A DNA stretch of 64,000 nt, taken from Mesocentrotus franciscanus (Eukaryota > Echinodermata > Echinoidea > Camarodonta > Strongylocentrotidae). A program made the position numbers and the translations under genes. The number at the start of each line of letters is the position of its first letter. Position 1 is the first letter of the stretch. The stretch lies in NCBI GenBank assembly GCA_037976565.1, contig CP137675.1:6476272-6540271 (forward strand). Reading direction: 5' to 3'. Positions 10,346 to 23,374 of this stretch are shown here, piece after piece. Below the pieces are notes generated by a model. The model searched no databases. It saw only the letters and a list, made by a program, of their open reading frames with translations, and was not told where the DNA came from.

Positions 10346-12189
10346 GGCTGTGACGGTGTGAGCTCCTTAAGAAAATACAGTGGATCGAGAAAACGCTCTT
10401 GCTTCGATTATTTTCTATAAAGGAAACGATGTATACGTATTTTCGCAATGCTACAAAATCGTAATTGCGTAAAATTGCTTTGGCCTTGGGCGGTATATTA
10501 TGTATCGACGGATTTTGATATGAAAAGAAGAGACTTAATGATCTCTCGTCAGCAATTATGGATAAAAATCTCCCGATTTACACACGAATTAGTCAAGACT
10601 GGAGCGAGATTGGTTTCCGTATATTGACGCAAAGATAGGTAGGCCTAATTGGTTGAATCAAGTGGTTGGCTAACATGCGAATGATTTAGCTTTTTCTGTT
10701 GCAACATTAATGTTTTTTTGATGACGTGATGTAGGGAGAAAAATCTGACAAAATTGCATTATCATGTTATATTGTATCAAGCTTTGAACGAATATCAAGA
10801 AGCAAAACCTCATATGGTTTACGCTACTATTCTGTTACCTACAGTTGGTTGCTTAATGTCATTTAGAAGGCATAGTGATTTAAGGGTAATAAAATGGAAA
10901 CTGCATATGAAAATGATCTTTCGAGAGCGTCGTTAACCTTCCCTAACCTGTAAAATCAACATTCCCTGGCTCGCAGTGTGAAGTTCAAGTCTTACCGTCA
11001 TATTATATAGGCTCATTTCCATTTTAAATGCCTGTTGATTGATCCAAGGTCTAGAATTGTATCCCAAGATCAAACCACATGATATTGACCTTCTATTGTC
11101 TCTCTCAAAATTCAGCACACACAACAAAGAAACCCCATTAGGTGTCCAAGTGGCAAAGGCCTGTAAGATAGAATATCACAATGAACAGAAACACGATATA
11201 AAATTGACATTCATCGCATGGTCCATTTGGGAATGCCACGAGGCGAGTTTGAAAGGAGCGAAAGGAAGCAGCAAATCAATAAGACATCATTTTCAAGTCA
11301 GCATTTCAACGTTTGAAATAGATTTTGTTATGCTGGCAAAAGGGTCTTGGTGGATGAAAGTTCAGCGAAAGGTTTGGACATTGATTTTGAGATTTCTCTA
11401 GGGGCATGACCCACCTACATTTTGAACAGATAGAAAAAAGACGTTTTAACTTTTGTTGTAATGATTATACAGACGATACTATCATGATGCAAGGGATAAG
11501 AGAAATCCGACTTCATGAGCTTGATGAGCGAGGAATACCATTCCCCCCCCCTTTGGCATCGTCTACGTTATGCAACATCTGCATATATATAAAAACTCCC
11601 AATACACCTTGATTCTCTTTCATATATTTACTGTACTTCATTTTTTAAAATGTCCTTTTCTTCTTTCTTCATTCGTGAATTTTCTTTTTCATTTTGTTAT
11701 TTTCTACACAATAAAGCCCCACTCCTTTTTTCCCCGTGAGGCCCAGTACTAAAGGCAAATCGGTTGAATTCAGAACAAAACAAAATATAGTTTACCACAC
11801 TACCAGGCCCGATTTCAGTATGTCTGAATTAGGTCGGCTTCAGAGTTGGGATTAAAAGGGCATTGGACTTAGAAATATCTGAAAATGCCCCCCACCAAAA
11901 GAGTTTTTTAAATATATTTTCCGATGCGTTAATTGTCTTCAAAAAATCTGACAAGCAACAACTAGAGAGAGAGGGGGGGGGCGAGGAAGAGAGAAAAGTT
12001 GTTGCGGGCAATCATAGGGAAAAGTCACTCGCCCCAGTCCCTCCCGAACCGCCTCCGTAAAGTCGCCCCTGTATGAATATCATCTAGGGAATGTATGAAA
12101 GCGGATTTGATTCATTTTAACCAATATATGAAAGTAGATGTAATCCTGACTCAAGCCGATTCTCAGCTTACAACCCATGCTAGTTGTTC
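10346..12189. other. Intergenic DNA, no gene assigned
   Basis: A 120-codon plus-strand frame (11039-11401) and shorter frames have no recognisable domain or splice context. I treat them as chance. Confidence 0.45.
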
Positions 12190-12278
12190 TCAATGAATGC
12201 CGATTGTGGTCTTCTCCAGCACGAATCGCTCTTCTCCATCCTTCGTCACAATGGAACCCGAGATGAAAATAGGCCAGC
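12190..12278 (-). CDS. Possible terminal coding exon, unidentified
   Basis: On the minus strand a plausible acceptor, ACATTTTCATAG|GCTGG, opens an 89-bp frame. It encodes WPIFISGSIVTKDGEER and then FVLEKTTIGIH before TGA at 12190-12192. The segment is near 50% GC, richer than its surroundings, and has balanced codon use, which is what drew attention. I do not recognise the protein. Upstream exons would lie at higher coordinates and none could be identified. It may be a chance frame. Confidence 0.3.
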
Positions 12279-12735
12279 CTATGAAAATGTAGACGGTGAG
12301 TAAACATTTAATGAGATTATTTACAAAACTGCACATGACTTGTGTTTTTGTCATATGTATCATGTCAACCGCGATGGGAGGCGAGGAAGGATTGCTTCTT
12401 GACTGGTATGCTCTTAACAAACTTTGCCAACACACGTTTGATAATAAAAGGCATTTCTATTGCACAAAGCGCCTTACTGTAATTACAGGAAATAAAACCT
12501 TATTACGAGAGATTAATACTTTAATAAGTCAATAAAAAACTTCAGCTTTGTGCCTTACATTTATTTGTTTTTCTTGCGGTACATACTGACAACATGGATT
12601 CAGTTCAATTACTACTTTGAAGTACATACATCTCTGATCTCTTCCAAAGATGATTTTAAAGATGAATCGAAAACAGATAATGTGGCTGATACACGTTACT
12701 TTTATTATGCACAGACGGATTTCATTCGGCATATT
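12279..12735. other. AT-rich DNA, nothing recognised
   Basis: No gene or repeat is supported. If the exon at 12190-12278 is real, this is its upstream intron. Confidence 0.45.
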
Positions 12736-12806
12736 GTTACTACTATTATTACTACCACTACTACTTCTACTATTACTATTACATGTACTACTATTACTTC
12801 TTCTAT

Positions 12807-12859
<53 letters not shown>

Positions 12860-12860
12860 G

Positions 12861-12922
<62 letters not shown>

Positions 12923-13040
12923 TTACTACTACTACTACTACTACTACTTCTACTATTACTACTACTACTTCTACTATTACTACATCTACTTCTACTATTA
13001 CTACTACATGTACTACTATTACTTCTACTATTACTACTAT

Positions 13041-13088
<48 letters not shown>

Positions 13089-13095
13089 ATGTATG

Positions 13096-13136
<41 letters not shown>

Positions 13137-13172
13137 TACTACTACTACTACTACTACTACTAATAATAATAA

Positions 13173-13255
<83 letters not shown>
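12736..13255. repeat. 520-bp compound trinucleotide array (TAC/TAT then TAA)
   Basis: (TAC)n with TAT, TTC and TACATG interruptions runs to about 13160, followed by nearly pure (TAA)n to 13255. All three frames on each strand stay open and give Thr, Tyr, Leu, Ser, Asn or Ile runs, none of which should be read as protein. Confidence 0.97.
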
Positions 13256-13257
<2 letters not shown>

Positions 13258-13898
13258 CAAAATGTATTATTGGAGCTTGTCATAATCTTCTTCCTCTTGC
13301 ATTCTACTTAATAACGAAATCTCTCGACGGTCGGGGGTGACTTAAATTCTCTAGCAGGTGAATTATATACATGTATAATTATATTGGATGCATTATCACT
13401 TGCTAAAACATCCACTTTATCTCCCTTATTGAAATACCTTGTACATGGATTGGTGGAAAGCACTTCAAATGAATACACATTATTACTACGAGACTGGAGC
13501 AACCGCTTTACTATTTTTCATAGCTGTGACGTCAGAGTATGATATAATTTGTATATGTTCTACTTCGCAGAAATAACTGCTTGTCCTTCATTATACTATT
13601 CATGTCTCTACTCACTCACGCCAAGGGACGCCCTCATATAACAAGGGTTGATCTCCATAGAGTCCACTCACTGTTGCAGATCGTATTGCGCATCGCCCTA
13701 AATTCAACATGAGTTCATTCTCCCCCTTACGTTGCAAATGAAACAATTGATATTATTGTATTAACATCGAATACTATGTCTTGTAAAACATCCAACTGTT
13801 TCCGTTGGATCGATGCAATTTTATGTAATATATATATACGGAAACATAAATAGACGGATAGACAGTTACAAGATAGATATATAGACAGATTGGTGAAT
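13256..13898. other. AT-rich DNA, nothing recognised
   Basis: No gene or element is visible between the trinucleotide array and the GATA tract. Confidence 0.5.
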
Positions 13899-13929
13899 GA
13901 TAGATAGATAGATATAGATACTTAGATAG

Positions 13930-13984
<55 letters not shown>

Positions 13985-14006
13985 GATAGATAGATAGATA
14001 GATGGA
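13899..14006. repeat. GATA microsatellite
   Basis: About 108 bases of (GATA)n with AATA and ATATA interruptions. Confidence 0.95.
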
Positions 14007-15240
14007 TGATGTCGGCTATTCTTTATTTGGAAAATAGTAGGAACAAACATTAGAATAGTTTTCAGCGAAACAAAAGCTGAATTACTGGGTCTATTTAATA
14101 AGTATATTTATTTTACGGAACATAGTACATGTACAGATATCAACATTAGCTGCATTTAAAAACGAATTACAGCAATAAAATAGAACCAAGTGAAAGCTAT
14201 AGAATTTGCTCCCTATATTTAATCTAGTCGTACGCCCTCTTTCGAATCGTGTCTGATTGTCATAGTTAGCCTTTTACAAATTATTATTATCGTTTGTTAG
14301 GAACAGAAAGGGCATCCATTAACTCATATCATTTTACACAGACCTAACGCCCTTATAGCTCCAAACATACACAACAAATTCTTGATGCTGGATCCACTTC
14401 TCTCGTTAAAATCAAAGCCGGATTGTGGTCAGATGGGAAATTTGAGTTGGTCTATAGCGATTACGTTCACTTTGTCATCTCTCTGTCTCCACCTACAAAC
14501 TGACTCCGGCGGACCCTGGTTCAAAACTGAGCCACGTCTTTCGGATGGTGACGTTAAAGGTCGGTCACCAGACGTAAATAATCATATCTGATTGATATAC
14601 GTCTGTAAAAACCTAATTACATACACATACACGGTCAGATATTTTACTCTGTGAAGATGGATGGCCCTGATGATACTATGAAGATCTTTCTCCCGAGATG
14701 CTTCAAATATACTTGGAAAGCATTAATTTTGAGATCATGGCACTCTATAATAATCAAACTCATCTTGTGTCACTTATTAGAGATTGATTTCTAGTAACTA
14801 TTCATTGATATCATCTTTTGGAAGTGACAAGACAAGGTACTTTATTATTTTTAATCTTCTTTTTATTTAATCTGGAATTAACATTGCTCAATTCGATATC
14901 AAAATATTGGCATTTGCACTCAAGCAAGTCTTGAGTGCTAAGCACGAGAAACCTCGATATGACACCTAATCATGTTAATGGTCATGCTTGTTTGGTGAGA
15001 GCGAAAGCGAAACAAATCTTTAACTTTGCTTTATGTATGTTATGTAATCTAATTCCGGTGGCAGATAATGATTGATAAAGATATAACTTGCTAGTATTCT
15101 CCTTGGGCGATGGTCTCGCTTGCCTTGTATATATGACCCGGATTAGGATTGGGATATCTTTATGTTACTGTCATAATGGGTGGAAATAATATGTAATTTG
15201 TTTAGCTCCAGCTGGTATTATAGTAAGTTGATTCTCTTCT
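14007..15240. other. AT-rich DNA with a SINE-like segment
   Basis: A GC-richer segment at about 14490-14590 contains TCTTTCGGATGGTGACGTTA and GGTCGGTCACCAGACG. This wording recalls the bodies of invertebrate SINE or LINE 3' ends. No promoter boxes or tail were found, so it stays a suspicion. The rest is unremarkable. Confidence 0.35.
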
Positions 15241-15267
15241 TCCTATTCTTCTTTTTTTTTCTTTCTT

Positions 15268-15299
<32 letters not shown>

Positions 15300-15334
15300 T
15301 TCTTCTTCTTCTTCTTCTTCTTCTTCTTCTTCTT
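15241..15334. repeat. TTC microsatellite
   Basis: T-rich and CTTT words lead into a nearly pure (TTC)n run. Confidence 0.95.
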
Positions 15335-16443
15335 GACCATTTGATTTAAAAGCAATTAAAAAAACAGAAGTCAATATGATAATACCAATATTCTTTTAAA
15401 AATATCTCGAATAACATACTGTTTACATTAAACTTAATTATGCAAAGTTTTGAGGCAGTGTGAAATAGAGCTACAAAAATAGTGGAGTGTAGGGTGAAAT
15501 AAATGTTCAATCGGCACTAATCGATGAATAACAAAATGTTATTTGGCGAATCTTGGAGACATAATTATTAGTACCGCCGCTGTCGACGAACTTTTCCTGT
15601 ATGATTATTCATTTACTTGGTTCTTTTAGGATTTTTTGTTATCGTCCAAATCTACATTAAAGGCCTGTACTCATACTCTTATAGATGTTATATCAAAATC
15701 ATAATTGGATTTTAAAATCATCCGACCTTTTCTGAAGTACATGAAACGCCAAATGGCTGATAACCTAACTAGTCATGATAGTAGTTGGACTTCGTCATAT
15801 CCAGTTTCAATTGCCTAATGATAAGAGCAATAATTTATATCCAAGCTTCGATCAGTACCCATAAGACGATCGACTTCCATGAATTCTCTTAAAGGCAAAA
15901 TGATGTTGACTAATCTTCGGGATGTCTGCTCAAGATGAACTGCTTGGTTTAGAGAACGATTGGAGAAGGAGGATGGAGGGATGGAGGAGTAAGAGGGAAA
16001 CAATAAGAATAAATCTTATTGAAAATCATGAGCGTTGCTGCGCTATGAGTGCAATGCAAACAGACGGAATCTATTTTCGACTCTCCAGAATTCTTAAGAG
16101 AGCGTTCTTTAATATTCGCCCCTTTGAAATGGTTGGCCGCAGGAGGGAAACAAGGGAGGAATCAAAACAGATGGGCGATTGGGGTATGGAAAGTGCAACC
16201 AATATTTGGAAATGAATAAAATATTGCCTGACAAGGGTCGTGTGGTATTGCAAACGTGTTATTGTGAGTGCATTTTGAACATGACATTGTGCAAATGTAA
16301 AATTGAGGAGGGTCAATAAAATGTTCAGGTTACTTGAAGACATAATGCCCCGCGGCAACTTAAAAAGATGAAGAACATGACTTTCTTGATGCCGCGAAAA
16401 TAGTTACATTCGTACGAAAATCCCTGGTATCAAGAGTGAATAC
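15335..16443. other. AT-rich DNA, nothing recognised
   Basis: Opposed open frames at 15922-16215 (plus) and 16071-16358 (minus) have no recognisable motif. Confidence 0.45.
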
Positions 16444-16593
16444 AGAGGGGGGGGGCGAAGGACAGAGTGAGTGAGAATGAAAGGGAAGAGAAAGCTGGAT
16501 AAAAGATATAAACGGAAGTAGAATGGTAGAGAGGGGGAAGAGAATGAGAGGCAAAAGGAGAGTGAGAGAAAGAGAGGGAAAGAGAGAGAGGGG

Positions 16594-16625
<32 letters not shown>

Positions 16626-16720
16626 TGACTGAGGAGAAGAGAGAGTCAGAAAGAGACATAGAGAATGAGAGAAGTAAATGAATAAAGAATGAATGAATGA
16701 AAAAATGAAGAAATAAATAA
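16444..16720. repeat. GA-rich purine tract
   Basis: The tract opens with a G homopolymer, then GAGA, GGGA, and finally GAAT/AAAT words. The minus-strand Ser/Leu frames here are artefacts. Confidence 0.92.
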
Positions 16721-17566
16721 ATAAACCAAGACAGAAAGAGGAAAGATGGGGATAGGAAGAAAAAAGTACCGCATAGTGGAAGCAGAAAAAATATAACATG
16801 GACAAATGCTATTAATGTGCGTCAGCACGTTCAAAATGAAAACAAAATCAGTATGATGTATGCACTCCTTCAGATACGAAGCTCTGCAAGTAGGAATCTT
16901 AATGCGTGAAGCTAGAGACATAATTCATACTTTAGATTTGACTGGGGCACGACTTTATATCTTATTCATAATGAAGACTTATGAGCACGAGAATGGTGCG
17001 ATGGTAAAATCAATATCAATTTCGAAGACGCAGTGATATGTCACGACACAAGAAGCAAATATCCTTAGGATCATCATGGGGTGACTGTACTATTTTCATT
17101 AGACCTGCATGTATGTGTATAGGCCTATACTCCATAATTATGAGAGACGTAGTTGCAGTGGCGTTTCAATGGATTTCGATAAAAAGAGAAGGGGCGGATT
17201 CCCTTTCGAGGGGGGAATATACCTGGCATTTTGATATGCCTTACGACCACTACAAGTAATTTCCCCTTGACTTTAAACGCGCTAGGGAAAAGGGGGAGGG
17301 GTACGCCGGCTATTTTTCTGCTGGATACTCCCCTGTAGGTTAGGCAGATTGTTCTCGGAATGAATAAGGGTGCAAAAGTCGACGCCAGTTATCTAGCGTC
17401 AGTGATTAAACGTCCAGGGAGTGGCACGTGACTATTTCAATAAAGCACTCACAAACCCTCACATTTGTGCCCTCCTTCTCTCTTGTACTACTGTAATATA
17501 TAGAATGGCACCGGCCCCGGCCTCCCTACAAATGTACTAGTGCTCAGATGCCTGGCGAAAATGATT
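16721..17566. other. AT-rich DNA with a weak hAT-like fragment
   Basis: From about 17156 the phrase GCAGTGGCGTTTCAATGG opens a G-rich stretch that closes near GGATACTCCCCTG at about 17335. It resembles the hAT-type ends in this window, but the 8-bp flanks do not match. Confidence 0.3.
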
Positions 17567-17667
17567 TTATTTATTATTTATTAATTTATTTATTCATCTA
17601 TTTATTTTGTTTGTTTATATCTATCTATGTATCTATGTATTTATTTATTTAGTTATCTATTTATTTC
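17567..17667. repeat. TTTA/TCTA low-complexity tract
   Basis: About 100 bases are built of TTTA, TCTA and TGTA words. Confidence 0.85.
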
Positions 17668-18649
17668 ACATATCAAAAACCATGGTAAATGATTACGACC
17701 TATTGTTCATCTTAAATAATTTAAAGCCATCCTCTTAATCCCTCTAAGTAGTATAAGCTTAAGATAATCCTTGCTTCTATTATATTAATGAAATAATAGG
17801 TAAACACGGGAAAGTGTTAGGCCTACTTCCTAAATATTGTATGTGTTTCCAGCTGTATAGCGGCGATCAGAAAAGACCTGTATACGCATGTTTAGTATGT
17901 AGTAATCGAAGATCATTATGTTTTGTTAATGTCCATACTACTCAACAAAAACACGGGATTATATTCTCACAATAATCCCCCATTTAATCTTTTCCCGGTT
18001 TTAAATAGCTCATCTATTTTCTAGCAAGAACCTCGATTTGTTGATCCACATCAGAAAGCTCATCGATCTCACATTTCGAGTTGACCCCTGGGGATGCACT
18101 TTTGAGAATACAGTGTACATGCTTTGCATTATTCAATATAGCCCAAAGGCATTCCTACTGTAACTTAAAAAAAAAAGAAAGAGGAAGCTCACCTAAAAGT
18201 CTTACAAACCAACGATGCATATAAATGATAGACAAAAACACAAATGCAGGCTGCAGGTACATTATTCTCACTTGATAATTATGGATTCAAATGAAGGCCT
18301 GTATTTTGGGAGATTTCAATCGACGACAAATACGGAAGAGGATCTAGTACTAATTGCTTATTGTACCCGAATGACATCGCGCAACAAATTGTTGTTCAAT
18401 ATACACTAAAGTCTAGTACATCTTTCCTCATTTTTTCCCGACTCTTAATGAGTTTTCACACAAGGGTGAGTGTAAGCCTATTTTCAGGACAACCCAGGAG
18501 GGTTAAGGTCCAAAGGAAGTGTGTACCACTGATTTGTAAAACAGGCATCTGGTTATGAATGAGCACTGAACAGCTAGAACAACCAGAAATTCCAGAACAA
18601 CCTGTGACAATACATTCAATTTGGAAGGAAGAGAAAATCTAAAATATGT
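17668..18649. other. AT-rich DNA, nothing recognised
   Basis: No gene, splice structure or element is supported. Confidence 0.45.
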
Positions 18650-18898
18650 ATTTTCACAAAAAAGAGAGCGTAGGCCGATGCAGGAAATTTACCCCCCCCC
18701 CCCTACTAACCACCCCTCTCCATCAGAGAATCCTTGACCAGCCATTGATTCCCCGGAAAAAAAGAAATGTTGATATTAATTTTTCTCCCCAACCCTCAAC
18801 TAAAAGGGTCGGGATAGAGCTGGCGGCATTCCCGAAATCACGTTCCTCGGAAAATTTTGCACCCCCTCCCCTTGCGAACAATCCTGGATCCGCCCCTG
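18650..18898. mobile_element. Partial hAT-type element, right end only
   Basis: The sequence ends CTGGATCCGCCCCTG at about 18884-18898, an exact inverted match to the left end of MITE copies A and B. The interior is C-rich with a long C run near 18692. No matching left end or target repeat was found, so the left limit is a guess. Confidence 0.45.
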
Positions 18899-20689
18899 AC
18901 TCTGACTCATTTCTGTTCTTCTCAAACTATCTTTGTAAATCAAAATTGATTCCTCCAAGGCATCAAGGACAGTTCGATGTTATTTTTTCTTCTTCACATT
19001 CTTCGCTTCCTGTTTCCTCGCTCCCCATCTCTCTTTTCCTCATTTGCTTTCTTCATCTCCGTCCATATTACGCTTTATCAATGACATTTTCATGTCGTTA
19101 GCTATAATCACCGATGCGTGTTTATATCCATGTCGGATGACATTTGGCAAATTGTCATTATTTCATGTTTCCGTCCCTCGTCTTAAAACATTTTCTATCA
19201 AGCCTGTACCGGCCGGCTAACTAATTCAATGTGACATGGATTTTTCCCCTTCTCCTTCTTCAAGAGCGAGCGCATACAACGTTCCTTTTTTCAAGTTTTT
19301 ACTTCGAGTCAAAAGCAGTCTGCGACACTGACCAAAGGTGCATGATGCCTTGTTGATACGCATCTATTAGAATAAGCATTGAGATATACATGTATATTTT
19401 GCAGTGACGCATTCCGCTTTTCGCGCCATAAAACCATCCGTACTTGAACAGAGCCTTATTACTCAAAGTACTGTGTCGTCTGCACTGATGGTTTTCATTT
19501 GCGCGGTATTTCACCGACGACATTTCTTCATTCCTAGGTCACACTAATGACCGACAATGTTGACAAGTACAAGTGTTGTCTACGAGAGCAGATGACTGTG
19601 TTGGTGCAGATGGTGTAATGGATTAAGGTGTGAAATTTTAGTTCTTTCTTATTCAGCGGCAAAGTGTTTCCAAAAAATTGCTGACAATTACAAGTTGATG
19701 TCTAGTCTTTTAAAACAAGAAAATGACCAACCGTGTTGATTATAGTGTTCTCTTGGAAGAGGAGATTCATCGATACAGTGGGTGGGTTAGATTAGGGGTG
19801 TGAAATCTGTGTTCTTTGCAATTAAGCGACAAGATTGTTCTAAAAATTTGCTGACAATTTCAAGGAATGAAGTCATGCAGTAATTTGACGAATACTATTT
19901 CAAAACAATATGAACAAGAAACTGCCTGAAATCACGATGATTGGCCGATTAAATCATGAACTGAATGTTTTTCTAACCATTTAAATTACTTAGGTCTGTA
20001 TTAACATTTCAATTGCCTGTTCTGATCACAATCCATGAAACTGTTTTCCGATGACAGTAACTTTGAAGTCGACTGAAACGAAAAATCGAGGAACATTTCC
20101 ACTTACCACTCTTACCCAGATTAATTCCATTAATACAAGATTCATTTCTAGCAACGATTTATCGGTAGGTAACACCCCATTTCATGTCATTATATATTGA
20201 TTTATATAGTCAAATATTGATTCCGTTTAATGGTACATGGGTTTACTCAATCAATGTATTCAGATTGCCAGTCACGCCTGAATGTATTATAACCGAAGAT
20301 ATCATGGTCGACGTAAAGTTACTCTGTTAAAAATTGCGTTTGACTAAAGCATTATTTTTATCACTTCACTGATCAAGAAAAAAATGTTTGACGTGTCGTT
20401 CGTGACAGACGCCCTCCCCAGAGTCATTACTACATAAAACAGAATGATGGATTAATATATGAATGATGCATTTGATCTTTTAAGAGAAGCAGGCCATTAC
20501 TTTATTTTTGGCATGAGAATAGTTGTTTTCCTGTAGGTGGCGATGATGATGAAAGCGATGGTATAAAAGACACTGACAGCGAAAATACAAATTTCATAAT
20601 GAAAATGTTGCTAATGATGAAGTTAATATTATCAGAGCAACAGAAATGAATTATATTCTGGGAGAAATAAAGTAGAGGTGTCTTTGTCT
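18899..20689. other. AT-rich DNA, nothing recognised
   Basis: A minus-strand frame at 19299-19523 and other short frames have no identifiable motif. Confidence 0.45.
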
Positions 20690-20893
20690 GGCGGATATGT
20701 CACCGCACAATGGTCTAGAGCACATAATATGGGGTTCGAATCCCTGTTATGTCATTTTTCAATATACTAGTGTAAATTTACCGCTCTCAACCCAGATGAA
20801 GTGAATAAATTAGGTCCCCGATTTAAAAAAGAAATACTTGAATGCTTCAGTACCTTATCAGGAGCTAGGTTAAAAGCAAGGGTAATAATAGTA
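20690..20893 (+). mobile_element. tRNA-derived SINE, degenerate
   Basis: The head contains an A-box-like phrase, CACAATGGTCTAGAGCAC (20706-20723), and a perfect B box, GGTTCGAATCC (20733-20743), inside a stem-forming context. These are the RNA polymerase III internal promoter elements of tRNA-headed SINEs. The acceptor stem does not pair and the cloverleaf is incomplete, so it is not a working tRNA. The body (CCCAGATGAAGTGAATAAAT, then a GAATGCTTCAG phrase and AGGAGCTAGG) and the GGTAATAATAG tail recall sea urchin SINE families from memory. Confidence 0.6.
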
Positions 20894-21556
20894 TTCAATG
20901 TTTTGTATCCTTAAAGAGAAGGTTGACTTCTGGGAAGAGGTGACAAATTATTTGTGAGAGTTATCATTGTTATTATGCAAGTGTGGAAGAACATCAGATA
21001 AAAGATGTTCCCTGAAAAGCATGGCTCTTAAAATGCCATGTAACAAAATCGGGACGGATTTTTATGCCATGTGTTCGTGTGGTCCAATATACATATTTCT
21101 GTGTACAGTGCTTGTAACTGTCTTTACCAAGACTGGGCCAAATTTGGTATCATTTTGACGATTCCAGAACCTTGCAGTACACATCAATACTTATATGCTA
21201 GATGATCAACCTTTTCTGATCGATTCCACACCGTTTCTTTCACAATGCAATCGCATGACCAGAACTCAACTTTATCTTTAAGGGGGTCGCTAATATATAT
21301 CCGACACTTTCGCATGTTTAAAATAGACCTTACAATTTAAAATTTAAAATACACTATATTTTAAAATTCATTCGTAATGTAAATGCAATCTGTATATCTA
21401 GTGGAAATGAAATCGATTGGGGATATTTGTAAGAGCGTGATACGTGTACTACGTGAACCTTTCAATTGACGCCACTGGGAAATTTATATTCTCAAGCAGT
21501 CGGGCGGGAAATTAGTTGACTTTATTTGTCATCGCATGGAACTGTGGCATTCCGTG
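20894..21556. other. AT-rich DNA, nothing recognised
   Basis: No gene or element is supported. Confidence 0.45.
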
Positions 21557-21945
21557 GGACGAGGGGACGAGAGGCCGAGAGAGGGAAGGGGGAGAGAGAG
21601 AGAGAGAGGAGGAGGGAGCGAGATGGAGAGAGAAAGAGAAAGAAGAAGAAGGAAAGAGAGAGACAGACAGACGGACAGACATACATACAGTCAGAAAGCA
21701 GGCGGACAATTAAGAGTGGGATATAAAAATTAAGAGTGAAAGAAAGTGACTATGAGAGCGACACAGTGAGAGAAAATGTGCGATAAAGAGGAGATAGAGA
21801 GAATGAAACATCCGTTTAGATGTAGACATTGTAGATAAAGAGAAGGAACGAAATAAGGAGAGAGGGAGAGAGGGGTTATATTCATAGAGCTAGATGAGGT
21901 GGGAAGGAGAGAAAGAGAAAGAAAGAGAGAGAGAGAGAGAGAGAT
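21557..21945. repeat. GA-rich purine tract
   Basis: Dense GAGA/GGGA at 21557-21680 with GACAGACAGACGGACAGAC words, a more mixed middle, then (GA)n again at about 21908-21945. The Glu/Arg frames across it are artefacts. Confidence 0.9.
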
Positions 21946-22543
21946 TGTTTATCAGTATTGATTGTCCATGGATAACACGTCTTGGAGGAGGAATAATTGT
22001 GGAGTGTTTTGATATGTGGGAGTGAGCCAATGAACCCTTTTGAGATGCTAATGATATTCATTCACATTTTTAACCGTAATGCCGTCATCAAAGGGATGAT
22101 GATAAGTTCCATTCTTTCTATAGAAAGAACATGATCTAAACATTCAAATAAAAAAAACTGTCCACAAACCGCTTTCTTAATCTGAAGAGGAGATGAAATG
22201 ATGTCTTTGAAGTCTCGTTTTGATTCCCACGACGGCTTTAGAGTGGAATCATTTTCCATAGAAATGCCATTTTGCATTCATCATGGATGACTAGATGGAA
22301 AGACGATGTCTAAAATAGCTGTAGTTAGTGTCCGCAGTTTACTTTCAGTGACCTACTTTAGTACATGTTTTAGTTATGCGTGTCAAATTTATCAGCGAAA
22401 AGCAAACGTATTCATGTTTCAAAATATTATACGGGGTTGCTCTGGCAATTAATGTGGCTTTTTCATTTTTTTTTGTCCTCAGAATAAGAATTCTGAACTT
22501 CAACCTTGGACCCAACACTATACATAATTTACCCCAAATCTGG
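21946..22543. other. AT-rich DNA, nothing recognised
   Basis: No gene or element is supported. Confidence 0.45.
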
Positions 22544-22760
22544 GTGTGGTAGTGGTAGTGATAATGATGGCGATGGTTATGATTGTGGTGATTGTGGTGT
22601 TGGTGTTAGTGGTGATGGTGGAGGTTGTGTGTTTGTGGTGGTGTTGGTGGTTGTTGTCATGATGATGATGATGATGATAATTGTGGTGGTGGCGATGATG
22701 ATGATGATGATGGTGATGGATAGATGGTGGTGGTGGTGGTCAATATGATGATGATGATGA
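22544..22760. repeat. GGT/GAT trinucleotide-rich tract
   Basis: GTGGTG, GATGGTGAT and GATGATGAT words alternate. The Gly/Val/Met frame is an artefact. Confidence 0.9.
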
Positions 22761-22840
22761 TAATAATAATAATAATAAAAATATTCCGCTTTTATATAGC
22801 GATTATTACATATACGATGTCTCTATAAAGCGCTTTACAG
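22761..22840. mobile_element. SINE/LINE tail with AGCGCTT hairpin
   Basis: (TAA)n runs into TTTATATAGCGATTATTACA, then CGATGTCTCTATAAAGCGCT. The same phrases occur inverted in the SINE-like tail at 23480-23520. Confidence 0.5.
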
Positions 22841-23374
22841 ATATGATGATGATGGTAGTGGTGATGAAGTGATGGTAGGGATGGTGATGAAGTGATGGTG
22901 GTGGTGGAGGTGAACCTCGTGATTGTGATCGCGTTGATTGCTGTCATGATAGACATGATTTCTAAAATGTCTAAAGGAAGATGACGATGACGACGACGAC
23001 AACGACGAGGTCAAAGGTGATGAAGAGGATGTTGATGAGAGTGGCAGTAGGGACTTCCAACACAAGAGCTCTGAAATTCAACAGAGCATCTAACCAAATA
23101 TTTATCGAGAATTTCTGGTATAGCATTGTCCATTAGGGGATCAAAAGATTAAATGGTTTGGGTAAGACAGAATTATCACTTGTATAGTAGGCGTAGAATG
23201 TGTAGAACAGCTGGGGAAATCGTCCTCTATCTAATGTTCTTACCAATGAATGAACACACACGATACCAATTGTACTTGTACATTGTATATCAATAGAGAA
23301 ATCCAATTGATTTCAGCAGCATCCACATTATACTTCATATTTCAGCATTGTGAGCGAATGGGAGATGGCGCCTA
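22841..23374. other. GAT-rich and then unique DNA
   Basis: Further GATGATGGT words occur up to about 22905, with GACGACGAC words at about 22980-23010. No gene is supported. Confidence 0.45.

Noticed and set aside
9879..10448. 189-codon minus-strand frame and shorter plus-strand frames
   Set aside because: They lie across the hAT-type MITE and neighbouring CT/GT repeats; MITEs of this family are non-coding.
11039..11401. 120-codon plus-strand gene
   Set aside because: No recognisable motif, splice context or compositional contrast; within expectation for chance.
12529..13311. Long open frames of Thr, Leu, Ser, Tyr, Asn and Ile runs on both strands
   Set aside because: They are translations of the TAC/TAA array; all frames are open because the repeat has no stop in most phases.
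17156..17335. Complete hAT-type MITE
   Set aside because: The ends are only loosely similar and the flanking 8-mers do not match.
20690..20760. Functional tRNA gene
   Set aside because: The B box is perfect but the acceptor stem does not pair and the anticodon arm is missing; the body that follows marks it as a SINE head.
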